Of a stretch of 64,000 bases of DNA, positions 50,340-61,012 are shown piece after piece (the first letter of the stretch is position 1; each line of letters begins with the position of its first letter). Below the pieces are notes generated by a model. The model was not told where the DNA came from. It searched no databases and worked only from the letters and a program-made list of their open reading frames with translations. A program made the position numbers and the translations under genes. Source of the stretch: Epiperipatus broadwayi (taxonomy: Eukaryota > Onychophora > Udeonychophora > Euonychophora > Peripatidae); assembly GCA_028023455.1 (NCBI GenBank), contig JAQFVV010000013.1, forward strand, positions 4,034,001-4,098,000. The letters run 5' to 3'.

Positions 50340-52900
50340 AATGCATTATGGAAAATGAACAAGAATGGAAGAAGTTTTGGACATCTTGGAACATTTAGAA
50401 GGCAGTGGTATAGACATAATAATGTAGATATTGTTTAGATATAAAAGACAGTTTTATAAGTAGCACTTCTATAAATAATAAACCATAGTAGTCAGACTTC
50501 CAATTGTTGACTATGATGATAAAGAGATAGAAATCATGAATAAAGAAATTGGGAAAAAGTAACTGATAAAAAATATAAAAAAGTTTTCAGGCTTTATAAT
50601 AATATGTTTACATAATGGTAATAAAAACTTTGGAATACTAAGGTAGGGCAGATAAGAAATCACAAAATGGCAAGATATTATAGATTATAAAGTAATAGAG
50701 ATAAGAGGTTTATCAGACTTTGTAATGAAGATAACATAACAATAATAAAAAAATAATTCAAAATTTGTAAGAGAAACATTTTTTAAAAATCTACATGATA
50801 AAAATAGATTGCAATTAGATATATTTTAAAACAGAATCAGTTGGAATACAATATTAAGAATACATATAATGAAGAAGATATAAATTCAAATCATAATTTA
50901 TTTATGGAAGAATTAGATACCTTTTTAAAGTAGATCGGAAGAGATGAACAAAATAGATATGGATAAATGATTGATTGAGAAGGAATATTAAAGAATTTAA
51001 AAGTAGTAGAAAACTAATCGGTAAAGTTAATTCAAATAAAATATGAAAATTATACAAATAAGATTTAAAAGATGTTGAAGTAAAAATGATAAACTGTAAA
51101 AGAAATAAGGGACCAAAAAAAATAGAAATAATAAGAAGATGAATAAAATGGAAAAGCAAAGACAATAAAAAATATAAACTCTTTAAAAAGTTGTCTTTAT
51201 GGAAGGTTTAGCCGTATATTGAAAGCAAAACAAATAGAAGAGAGAGTTGTTAAAAATAAATTATACAAAGATAAAAGAACTATAAAAAAAGATATATTTG
51301 ACATAATATATAATAGAATATATAGATTTGAAAACAGATTTATAAGATTAAATTAACACTTAGAAATAGTAATTTTGTAGGAAGGCAATAGATGAATTGA
51401 AAAAAAGTAAAACATCCATAAGTGATTTAAAGTAACAATTCTTTGTTTATGTTAATTAAAAAATAGTCATAAAGATAAAAATAAAACCTAGTTATGAGAA
51501 AGCTTTAAATAAAGTGAGGATTAGGGGAAGGGGGGAGACAAAACAATGAATTAATGAGATTTTGCATAAATTATTAATTATTTTGAGATAAAAGGGTTCA
51601 AAAATACTCGTTGATGTTTACAATATAATCCATAGCTTTACTAAGCAACTGTTAGATTTTTTCTTTAAAAACATTAATACGCATAAAGATGCAAAAATTT
51701 TAGGACAATTAGCTTAATCTCTTCTTCGACTGAGCTATTGCTGAGAGTTTTGATAAGATATATATAATATATTATATACCATTTTAATCTTATGAACAGT
51801 TTGAATTACGAAAAAAAATTAAAGAATAAGAAATGCAATTGTAATTTTATAAGAAGAAATAGTGAGAGATTAATATTTATTTCAGTATTCTTGAAAAAAC
51901 ATTCGATAGAGAAAACTGAATTATTTTTTAGGATATTATGAAAAAAATAATACATATATTGGAACATAAGTTATTTTTATGAAAATTTGTATACATATTA
52001 AAAAGTATTTGTTAGAGCTAATGGTTCAGTATCTTCATCATCTTTTTATTGTTCAATTCAATAACTTTACTTCCCTTTTATTGCACTTTTTAAAACAATT
52101 TTCTTTTTCTTTCTATTTCTGCTGAATCTATGGTCATCGTCAGAAACATAAGTACATTTTGTTGATATCTTCTGTTTTATTAATATTTATTTAGATTGAT
52201 GATAAATCATCATTTGAGATAGAATAGTTCATTGTATTATATTTATTTATGATGAAAGTATTGGAAAAAATCTGAATAAGCTTAATAAAATAATGATTGC
52301 TAGAATTTGCAGAATATTTGGGATTAAAATAAATATAATAAGTATAAACTAAACCAATGAAAATATGTGGCAAGATGAAACATTAAAAATAAGAAGTGAA
52401 TAGGAAATAATAACACAGGTTAAACATTTCAATATGTGATTAATTAGATAACTAATGATGGAAATACAAATTGTACTGTCCATTGATATAGATTTAAGAA
52501 AGAGGCATGTTAAATATTTTTTGAAGTAATACTTCATATGAGAAGAAAAATTTGAAACCTTTTAAATTATTAATTTGGAAGATGAAAGGAATAGATTATT
52601 AAATTTTAAGGCCAAATAAAAAATGATATTTTATTGAAGAAGTTGTGAATATAAAAAGAAACTAAATTAGAATATCCTTCAAGATAAAGTAAATATGAAA
52701 GATATATTTGAAGATATCATGGAGGAAAATTGTTAATCTTAAGAAAAAGAAGAGGTATGATGATTTAAGAACTAGAACAAGAGATTAAAATTCAAAAGAA
52801 GGAAATGATGTTAATATGAAAACTATGCCTTTTGGAAGATAACTATTAAATGATAATTTCGATAAATTAAGATAACAGATTATATATATATTATACAATA
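50340..52900 (+). pseudogene. Heavily decayed non-LTR (LINE) endonuclease-RT relic
   Basis: A purine-rich plus strand from about 50.5 to 52.9 kb with runs of Lys/Asn/Ile codons differs from the flanking composition. Motif-like pieces occur in LINE order. About 50690-50750 is an endonuclease-like RFIRLCNEDNITI. About 51820-51930 gives RNAIVIL followed, in another frame, by ILEKTFDREN (DFEKAFDRVN in LINE RTs). About 52350-52460 gives TKPMKICGKMKH and TQVKHFNMWLI, equivalent to the TKVMxI and QVxxFKYLGxxI blocks that follow the YADD loop. Each piece is short and in a different frame, so the call depends on their order. Subfamily is not assigned. Confidence 0.48.
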
Positions 52901-53446
52901 GTATTATCATAAAAAGAAATTTAATCTATTTATAACAGCAATAATGTACATATTTATTTTTAACAATAGTACAAAAAAAAGCTTTTTTTTGCAAATATTT
53001 TATACTCTTCTCAATGTAATTGTATACTATTTTGAAGCTTTAATTTACATTGTATACATAGTGAGATTATCATTTTTTTTATATATAAAATCAATTAGAA
53101 TCAATAATAATAATAAAAACACAATCCAAATATTTATAAATGAAACATACAAAAATAGAATTTATCAATTATAATATATTTTTATATAGTATATTTTTTA
53201 TACATTTTATACAATTGTTATATGTTGTTTAATTGATATTTTGTATGTTACACCTGTAAGTATTTGGGGATCTTTTTCTGCCATTACTATTGGTTCTAAT
53301 TAATTTATATATGAAAAAAAAAAAAGATAGATGATGCTGCATATGCAATGTAAATTGAAACTTTAAATTAGTTTACATTCACGTTGGAAAAAAGCCTAAA
53401 ATATTTGCCAAAAAAAGCTTTTTTATATTATTGTTATAATAAAAAT
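52901..53446. other. AT-rich spacer, nothing recognised
   Basis: Low-complexity sequence between the LINE relic and the MITE. Confidence 0.45.
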
Positions 53447-53447
53447 A

Positions 53448-53668
53448 CAGTGAAACTATGAACTATGGGTATCAAATTATATGGCTTTCAGTTATTTGTT
53501 AACCAAAAAAAGAATTGTAAACAAATAAATAATAAAAACATTGAATTTATAAATGTATAAATTTTATGAATCTCAGCTATTTTTCTAGGTAAATTTATTA
53601 TTTTCAAATATCAAATTTGAATTTATTAAATAACCTTTTCTTCACAATTTTAATGCCGTTCATTACTG
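53448..53668. mobile_element. Second TA-flanked MITE-like element
   Basis: The left end CAGTGAAACTATGAACTATG matches the TIR of the element at 24588 (17 of the first 20 bases) and is preceded by TA. A short, weaker inverted match (CAGTAATGAAC read inward from 53668, followed outside by TA) gives a 221-bp element. An alternative right end lies near 54790, where the complement strand reads GAGGCATGAACTATACTATA. That would make a 1.34-kb element containing the palindrome at 53680-53877. Confidence 0.5.
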
Positions 53669-53679
53669 TAATTAAAAAG

Positions 53680-53877
53680 TTACATATAAATAGAGAAGGA
53701 AATAAATCTTCGATCATGCACTTTTCATGAATTTACATACACCCACCCATAAGCATCAGTTTAAGAAGCGTATGTTCACTTATGCTTTTTAAACTGATGC
53801 TTACAGATGAGTGCATGTAAATTTATGAAAAGAACATGACCATATAATTATTTCCTTCTGTATATTACATATGTAAT
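53680..53877. repeat. 198-bp near-perfect palindromic MITE
   Basis: The two halves are inverted repeats along almost the full length. The outer parts share TTACATAT and GAAGGAAATAA, and the inner parts share TTCATGAATTTACAT and TAAGCATCAGTTTAA with their complements. The central loop is about 25 bases. No coding content. The structure suggests a foldback MITE or a hairpin-forming structural element. Confidence 0.88.
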
Positions 53878-56689
53878 CAAGTGCTATATAAATAGACTAT
53901 TTATTAAAGCAGATGTAATTTTTTTGGGGGGGCTTTTTTTTTCAAAATGGTTTATACTGTACATAGTATATATCATCCCTTTAATAAAATGTATTGTAGT
54001 ATAATGAATGATAAATACAAAAAAAAGATTGTAAAGTATTTTCATCAAATAAGAAAAAAAAATATTGATTTAATAAGGAAAAATAAGAAAATGGCACATG
54101 TTTCAAAAGCCATTCATTTCAGAGAAATTATTTTAAAAAAGCAAATTCTTGCCACTGTTTCTTGTTACTCTGAAAACAATTAAAGTTGCAATTAAAGTGA
54201 GAGATAATTTTTTGGTTAAAATGGAAAAAAAATTAAATTTATGGTTAAATTATATGAATTGTAAGACCATTAAGATTGATAATCTTGTACTGTATCAGAA
54301 AACCTAAGTATTTACAAAGAATTTAGCCAAGAATCTGAATCACTCAGTTCCAAGCTATTAGCTGCAAATAGAAGTAGTTTTATAGATTTTGAAACTGCTA
54401 CAGTCTTAAAAATATTAAAATAATTGGTGAAGCTGCATTTGCTAATAATGAAACTGCCACTGTTTTTATTAGAATTCAATTGTAAGGAAACAAAATTGTG
54501 AACGATTGAATGCACACACATTACATAAATATATATGTAAATATGCTTCCTCAATTTATTACTAATAACATTATTTTTAAAAATTTTGTTTATATTATAA
54601 TCTTAATTTATATGTGCATATAATATAAATATGCAAGTTGAAAAATGTTATACTGTACAATAAATCATACTTATTGTATTATAATCAAGGTTTGACAACA
54701 AAGATTAATTCTTATAAACTATATATATATATATATATTGTATTTGAGGAATGTTTGAATTAAAATATAGTATAGTTCATGCCTCTTTAGTATAAAATTA
54801 TTGCTATTGTATACTAATATTTTATATTATATTATATTATTTAATTAAAAAGATTATGCATAAAATTTAGGAACTAATATAAATCAACACATCAATTTTA
54901 GCTGACAAAATATTTCTATGTGGGAATCTTATTAGATCTGAAACATAACTTTCACTTAATAGTATTTAAAAGTAAGACACAACAGTAGATACCAATATTA
55001 AGATCTAATCTTCAAGTTCATAAGACCAAAGTTTTATTTGACTACTTTAGGTGTATATCTGATATATTCATTATATATATATATTCAAAGCTGACAACAA
55101 AATTTTGATAAGATAGTATATGCTGAAATAATTTATGCTAATTATATGAAGTGCAAAAAAGATGTGTTTAATTCATATGTTTTTATTTATTTATTTTTTT
55201 AGACAAAGTTTAATTTTAATTTCTGACCTCAATTTTATTTTGAAATTATCAGTATGTCACCAAGACAGCAAATATGGAAATAACCACTAATTATATATTT
55301 AATGATCTTGTCTGCACTGTTCTAGAATTTGAATGCTCTAATTAATTGATCATATTCTCTGTTCATTGTGGAAAGTCATTGTATGATAACTATTGCAGTA
55401 TATCTAAAACCTCATTAATAGATAGATTAATTTATTGTGGATTAAGACTGAATTGAAAATTCTTTAATTGTCACTGTTGGATTTGAGAGATCTCACATAC
55501 CCTCATGAAGAAACTAGTGTAGATATATTCTATAAACATTTTGTAATCAAATAGTCTGAAAAAATTCAAGTGAATTAAGATTTCCTAAAACTCTAAAAGC
55601 AAACAATTTGGGTTGACCAAACTAAAAAAGAAAAGGTATGTTTTTATTTGATTTAGTGTTGGTGTGAGTGTTGTTCACAATAAAATCTCATGATGAATAA
55701 AATGCGAGAATGTTTTTCATAATTAAATTGATAATTTTTACTTTTGTGATCAAACATATGTGGAATGAGTAAGCATAGGGATGATCTTTTTTTAAATGTA
55801 ACTTTATTCAATAATGAACCTAATTTTATTTATTTAAATGCTTAGAATTTTATGAATAAATCTGAAAAAATGAAATATTTTATCAATTAGTAACTGCAAC
55901 ATGGAAGACGTTTTTGAAGAATATAAGAAAAAAAAATTCTAGAAAGATTATCAACTACTACTTCAGTAAATGTAAGTTTGCATTGATTCATATTACGACT
56001 GTCATATCAATAGCTGTGGATAAATATGAATCTTCTCAGAATTGGAATATAAATTTTTATTAAAAGATCATGATAGAATATAATGGAGATACTCATACAT
56101 AAACCTTTAGAAAATATTTTTAGAAAGTTTTTGGTGACGATAAAATAGTTTTAATAAAAGTGATTAGCATGAGTTCTAAAATAATTTAACAACAAAATGA
56201 ATTAAAGTCTATAAAATCAGCATTTAGATGTTCACATTAACAAAGCTGTTTAAAATCGGATCTAGTCTAGATATTAAATTGAAATCTGCCTTAATAAAGG
56301 TGAAGAGAATAGGATGCGTGCAATGAACATCATTGTGGAGTTTCTCTTGAAAATTTAAATAATATTTTGGAATGTCAGATATATTATTTGATATTATGAT
56401 TTGTTTTATTTAAATATTGATCTACTGCCCAAATAATTTTTTAATCGTAGGATTATTATGATTGATAATTTTATTAAAGAGAATATTTTATTTTTTTCTA
56501 TTCCAGTTCCGTCATCTATTGTAAGTTTGAATGAGCAATATATTCTAGACAGTATTGTTTGCTAGATTCCTATGCAGTAGTGTTCTATTCACATCACCAG
56601 AATAGTTTCTGATATATGGACTTGGATCTAAGCATATCTAAATCTTTTGAATCAAATCCACCTTTTACTCAGCAATCACACATCTTTTA
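53878..56689. other. AT-rich stretch, no recognised gene
   Basis: Contains (TA)n near 54720-54738 and 55072-55083. Open frames here are short and lack family motifs. 55.3-56.6 kb is slightly more complex and could be an unrecognised retroelement body leading into the ribozyme relic at 56.69 kb. Confidence 0.45.
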
Positions 56690-56693
56690 TTCA

Positions 56694-56745
56694 GCAGTCA
56701 TCTCACTGATGAAAGCCATAAAGCTGGAAATATAAATAGGACTGC
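56694..56745 (+). ncRNA. Degenerate hammerhead-like relic D
   Basis: CTGATGA at 56706-56712 is followed by GAAA at 56727-56730. GCAGTC (56694-56699) and GACTGC (56740-56745) form a perfect six-pair outer stem I. Stem II is poor, and no GTH cleavage triplet is visible. Downstream, TAGCATCTATTGATTA parallels TGGCATCCATTGATTA of copies A and B, so this is a distant member of the same family. Confidence 0.45.
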
Positions 56746-56839
56746 ATTATATTGATAAAAACTATAATCTAGCATCTATTGATTATATATAAAGGTAAAA
56801 AAAATAGTTCCCTAGGAAGCATAGTGCAAGCTGAAATCG

Positions 56840-56975
56840 TGATTTTTTTTGTTATTGTTGCTGCTGCTGTTGTTGTTGTTATTATTATTATTTTTGTTAT
56901 TATTATTATTATTGTTATTATTATTATCATCATCATCATCAACATCATCATCATTATTATTATTATTATTATTAT
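56840..56975. repeat. (GTT/ATT/ATC)n trinucleotide microsatellite
   Basis: A run of trinucleotides changing from GTT/GCT to ATT to ATC and back to ATT. It yields artificial homopolymeric open frames on both strands, none of them credible as genes. Confidence 0.97.
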
Positions 56976-56977
56976 TA

Positions 56978-57780
56978 GTTGATCCAGATTACTATCTCCA
57001 CACATATATACAATCAGTGCTCAGCTTTATATTAAGATAGCCAATCTTCATACTTTAATGGACAGGCTTCAAACAACTCCAACCCTCAACTCTTCAGCCA
57101 TCCATTTCATTGAAAATCTGATGCTGGAATATTCAAAGCCCATGTTAATGCCAAGATTGTGATCCTACTCATGTTGATGTTAGTCATTATGACCCCTCAT
57201 GTACCAGAGAATAATCCATTTACATACATATGCGAGGGATGGGCACACCTTTAACACATTATGTTTCAATATGTAATTTAATACCTTGTACAGGCTTACA
57301 TACACCTGCACATATATACTGTAATATATAAGGGATTTGAACTCAGACTTTCACATGACCCTCAACTCTCCATGCCATGTCATATTGCTGACCCACCTGA
57401 TCACACACATGATGAAAAGATAAATAATCACCAATATGTGTATTTTATACTAAACCAGCAATCATCAATTGGTCCAGATTACTATCTTCACACATAGTGC
57501 ATTAATGATCTGCCCATCCCTCACATATGTATGTAAATGGATTATTCTCTGGTACATGAGGGGTCAGAATGATTAATGTCAACATGGGTAGGATGATAAC
57601 CTTGGCACTAATGTGGACTTTGAGTGTTCCATCATCAGGTTTTCAATGAAATGGATGGCTGAAGAATTGTGGATTGCAGTAGTTTGAAGCCTGTCCATTA
57701 AAGTATGAAGATTTGCTATCTTAATATAAAGCTGAGCACTGATTGTATATATGTGTGGATATAGTAATATAGACCAACTG
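56978..57780. mobile_element. Large foldback element with about 270-bp inverted arms
   Basis: 56978-57247 and 57517-57780 are inverted repeats. For example, CAATCAGTGCTCAGCTTTAT on the left is answered by its complement near 57732. Ends resemble TTGGTCNANATTACTATNTC. A third, direct copy of this end lies inside, at about 57468-57500. The whole is bracketed by (ATT)n runs at 56840-56975 and 57805-57831, as if it had inserted in, or carries, a microsatellite. The central 270 bases contain a tRNA-type SINE head. Two head-to-head insertions of one element would also explain the layout. Confidence 0.85.
57331..57411 (-). repeat. tRNA-type SINE head (A and B boxes)
   Basis: On the minus strand, a B box GAGTTCAAATCCC (complement of about 57333-57345) lies about 40 bases downstream of an A-box-like TGGGTCAGCAATATGACATGG (20-base core at about 57374-57393). 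The spacing and order are those of a pol III promoter in a tRNA-derived SINE. The cloverleaf is not intact, so this is not a functional tRNA gene. Confidence 0.55.
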
Positions 57781-57804
57781 ATGATTGCTGGTTGAGCATG
57801 AAAT

Positions 57805-57831
57805 ATTATTATTATTATTATTATTATAAGG
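57805..57831. repeat. (ATT)n microsatellite
   Basis: Eight or so ATT units directly beyond the right arm of the foldback element, mirroring the microsatellite at its left. Confidence 0.95.
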
Positions 57832-58079
57832 AACGAAAAAATTAATTAATAATTGATCCGTTTTGTAGAATTGAAATAAAGATCTATGAGAAAACATTTG
57901 ACATTGTCTTCTTTTTCAAATGAAAGCAAAAAATATTAATTGTTGCTTTTTTTTCTAACAAATTCAAACTTTATGTAAACTTTTCAAATACATTCAGTTG
58001 TTAGTAATAGCACAAGGTTAGTATATAACACGATGTTTTAAGTGGTTTTATTCTTCTTTGGTATTGATAGAATGACTGG

Positions 58080-60230
58080 TGATTGTATTAGCACAGGAAT
58101 CTAACCACGGATGATCAATTTCTTGAATATTGAATTTAAAGTAATTCTCTAACCATTTAGGCTATTCTGTTAAAGGCAACAATTAGTTGAAAATTCATAT
58201 ACATATCTATAAAAGTCTCCCTCAACTCTCAGTTTTTTCTTAAGGGCAAGTTTAATGGAGTGATTTCCAAATCTTTTGAATTATCACACTAGCTTGACTT
58301 TTGGTATTGATTACCATTGCCATTTTAACAGTTACTTTAAATTTTCTTCTTTGTACTTTTTCCTCTTTGTCCAATATCTTGGTCTTTTTCTCAATCAAAC
58401 ATATGTTCATTGGTATATTAATGGTTTAGTATTTTAGATAGATTCCCTTTTTTTCTTTCTAATCATCAGTTTGAGCTTTCATTTTTCAAAATTTCAGTTT
58501 AGATTTTGCAGAAGTTAGGATTCCTTGTAATGAACTATGACTTTCAAAAGTTATTTTGATATTATATTGGTTGCAGATTTTCTTTAGCTTTGATATGTAT
58601 GAATATACTACAGTATCTATAATAATTCTTTTCTTTTGATATTTTTTTATTGTCTATGTAAAATTTCTTAATGACAACTAATGGATAGCCATTCTTTGTG
58701 AGAGTTCTACACAGAATTTTTTTCTTTTGCCAAATCATTGATTTTTGAGCAAACTTCTTTTGCTCTATACCATTGTAATAGTATAATTTCATGTTTTGTA
58801 TCTATGGCATGATTGAATATATATGTTAAGTATTTTCATGTGTGTTTGGTTTCCTATAAATATAGTTTAGATTTTATTATGAGATAGTCTTATCACAAGG
58901 ACATCTAAGAATTCCAATTGTTGTTCTTGTTCTGATTTTATTGTGAAAATAATTGAAGGGAGATATGTCATTGCATTATAACCAGAATGTTTGTAATAGT
59001 GCTTCACCTTGTGCCATATAATAAATGTGTTATCAATATAATGAAACCAGACTTTAGGGGGATTTGGAGTAGTATTTATGGCTATGGTTCTAAGTTTGTT
59101 CATGCAAATGTTGCTAATTAGAGATAACACTAGTAAACTGATAGACATCCCTTGATTTTATTGGAAGAAATCCATGTTGTATTAAAAATATATTGCTATT
59201 ATGCAGTATGTTAAGAGTTCTATTATATTATCAGTATTGTAAATGATTATTTAACTCTTTCCTTACAATAAGTAATGCTTCATCTCAGGGTACATTCATG
59301 AATAAACTTTCTACTTTAAAGCTTATCAATGTCAAAGCTTTCAAATATCATGATCTTGATTAATTTCACAAAATGCTTAAAATACATGAAAAAGGGCTGT
59401 GTCTTATATGTCAAAGAATCCAAAAATCTTGAAAAGAAATCTTGTGACAAGGTGAATATTTAGGTCTGACAATAGGTCTTAATAGAATATGGCTCTTTTG
59501 GATATTAGGTAGACCATAGATATGGGGAATTTTGCTAAAATACAATGCTAATTTATTTTTTCTGAATCAATAAAATATCTTTGATGTCTTATATGTAATG
59601 CTTATAGCTTCATTTATGTAGCTAGTATAGAATTTTTTGTGATCTTTTTGTATTGTTTTGTCAGGAGTTCTCTTATTTTATTATTGTAATTAGTACTATC
59701 CATTTCAACTGTAACTTTCATTATCAACAGAAAAATAATTCTGGATTTGTGTAGTTTCATAAGATTAGTAGCTTTCCTCTCATTATAAGAATCATTTGAT
59801 TTGGGATTTGTAGTCTCAAACACTTTTATATTCTTCAGTTTAAACCTACTGCTTCTTTTAGAGACAAATACATCTAATAAATGGATATTAGATGGTGTGA
59901 TAACAACATGTACTCTTTTTTCTAGAATAGATATTTCAGCATCAACATGTTAGATGTTTATAAACTAAGATTTTTAATCGATGAATCTGGTAGATTGTAT
60001 AGTGCAAGTAAAATTTTTAATCGATGAATCTGGTAGATTGTATAGTGCAAGATGACATTTAATATACCCTTAAAGATTTTCAAGTTGATGTTCTTTTAAT
60101 TTTTCATAAAATTTGGAAATATAATTTATTTACTATTTGAAAAACTTTTGTGAAGATCATCATTGAGTAAGTTTATGTTTTAGCAAATATTGTATGTTAT
60201 CAATAGAATGCAAGACTTGTTATTTGAAAA
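58080..60230 (-). pseudogene. Penelope-like element RT/GIY-YIG relic 1
   Basis: Minus-strand translation gives the PLE landmarks in order. DSTNYNNKIRELLTKQYKKI near 59700-59640 corresponds to the MxxxDYxxKIxxLL block. WFHYIDNTFIIWHKVKHY (about 59060-59005) is the active-site block W.RYVDDTF.IW. In it the second catalytic aspartate has become asparagine. Then come EQEQQLEFLDVLVIR (about 58925-58880) and TLTKNGYPLVVIKKFY (about 58715-58670), matching the L...GYP...F block. IKITFESHSSLQGILTSAK (about 58555-58500) precedes the GIY-YIG endonuclease, of which only a decayed C-terminal part is recognisable (58.1-58.4 kb). It begins immediately after the DSTYK pseudogene on the same strand. A 43-bp tandem duplication interrupts its N-terminal region. 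Confidence 0.82.
59970..60055. repeat. 43-bp tandem duplication inside the PLE relic
   Basis: Two copies, at 59970-60012 and 60013-60055, each begin ATTTTTAATCGATGAATCTG and are identical apart from the junction bases. The duplication falls in the PLE N-terminal region, where it breaks the reading frame (43 is not a multiple of three). Confidence 0.92.
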
Positions 60231-60498
60231 ATCTTTTGAGCATGTATTCTTTTACATAAAAGATAGTCAAATGTTTGTGATTGCTTTCAGGAACACCTAG
60301 ATAGCATTCTTTAATTTCTTGGATTTTAGGTTTGCACTAAATTCCAGCAGTCTTCATCAAACTGTGATAATCTCTCAGCTTGATTTCTTTTGCAAACCCA
60401 ATACAAAATTGATTTTTACTTATACATTGTTCAAATATCAATAGAAGTCTGATATCAACACTGTTGTCATATTTTCTACTAAAGAGCTCTAAAACCAT

Positions 60499-61012
60499 AT
60501 GTATTGAAGTTATTAAACAAGGCAAAACTCTCTCCATACAATAGTGCCACCCTGTGCCAATCAGAGTAATCAATGGATGCCAGAAGGCTTGTGCATAAAA
60601 TCCCTATCTAGTGCCTACTCATCCAATATCCCCAGACTAGTTTCTGGCTTGTGGCCATCATCAGTGAGGAGCCTTGGATCTGTGAGCACTGCACCTAGAT
60701 CTTAGGATCTAATGCAACTTTCCAGCAACCACCTTTTATCTTCACTTAACTACAAAACTATGAGAATGAAATTGAAACCATAATAATATTTTCAATCTAA
60801 GCTCAATAGCTTATATAGTCATATGAGTCTGAACTCAATTCACCATATATTTTGGTGGCTTTGGCTCTTTAACAACCATAGCCACCACTATCCTATTAGG
60901 CAGGATTGGTGTTAAACCACTAAACATCACATGATCACTAGTTTTGCCTTGTTTAATAACAATTATGTGCTAATATGAGATAGTGATCATGTAATGTTTA
61001 ATGTATTGAAGT
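60499..61012 (-). mobile_element. Non-autonomous hammerhead retroelement, copy B, in DSTYK
   Basis: A 490-bp insertion (60511-61000) with a perfect 12-bp target duplication ATGTATTGAAGT at 60499-60510 and 61001-61012. Removing one duplicate and the insertion restores continuity of the kinase motif GTSIHM-VLELF, which proves the boundaries. On the minus strand it opens with an inverted tail: 60941-61000 reads, on the plus strand, GTTTTGCCTTGTTTAATAAC (the unit's 3' end) joined to AATTATGTGC... and TAGTGATCATG (the unit's 5' start). The sense unit follows, containing the ribozyme at 60621-60679, and ends GAGTTTTGCCTTGTTTAATA. There is no ORF. Same family as copy A. Confidence 0.92.
60621..60679 (-). 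ncRNA. Type I hammerhead ribozyme, copy B (best preserved)
   Basis: Minus strand. CTGATGA is the complement of 60658-60664 and GAAAC of 60640-60644; GTC is the complement of 60635-60637, with cleavage predicted just after it. Stem II is TGGC-CACAA-GCCA, fully paired. Stem I pairs ATCCAA with TTGGAT and TCCTCA with TGGGGA (one G-U) around an asymmetric internal loop (GGC/TA). Stem III is reduced to the self-complementary CTAG, so two ribozymes in a dimer would pair better than a monomer. Minimal stem III hammerheads are characteristic of PLE-associated examples. No core base is missing. Confidence 0.93.

Noticed and set aside
56769-57040. Open frames on both strands made of Ile, Leu or Val runs
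   Set aside because: They are translations of the (ATT/GTT/ATC)n microsatellite.
60337-60573. 78-codon ORF taken at first as a PLE N-terminal domain
   Set aside because: Its core, ELFSRKYDNSVDI, is the DSTYK kinase segment after the activation loop; the first residues are element sequence.
58080-61000. One continuous Penelope element with its pseudo-LTR at 60.5-61.0 kb
   Set aside because: 60511-61000 has its own 12-bp target duplication and sits inside DSTYK; DSTYK sequence separates it from the PLE body.
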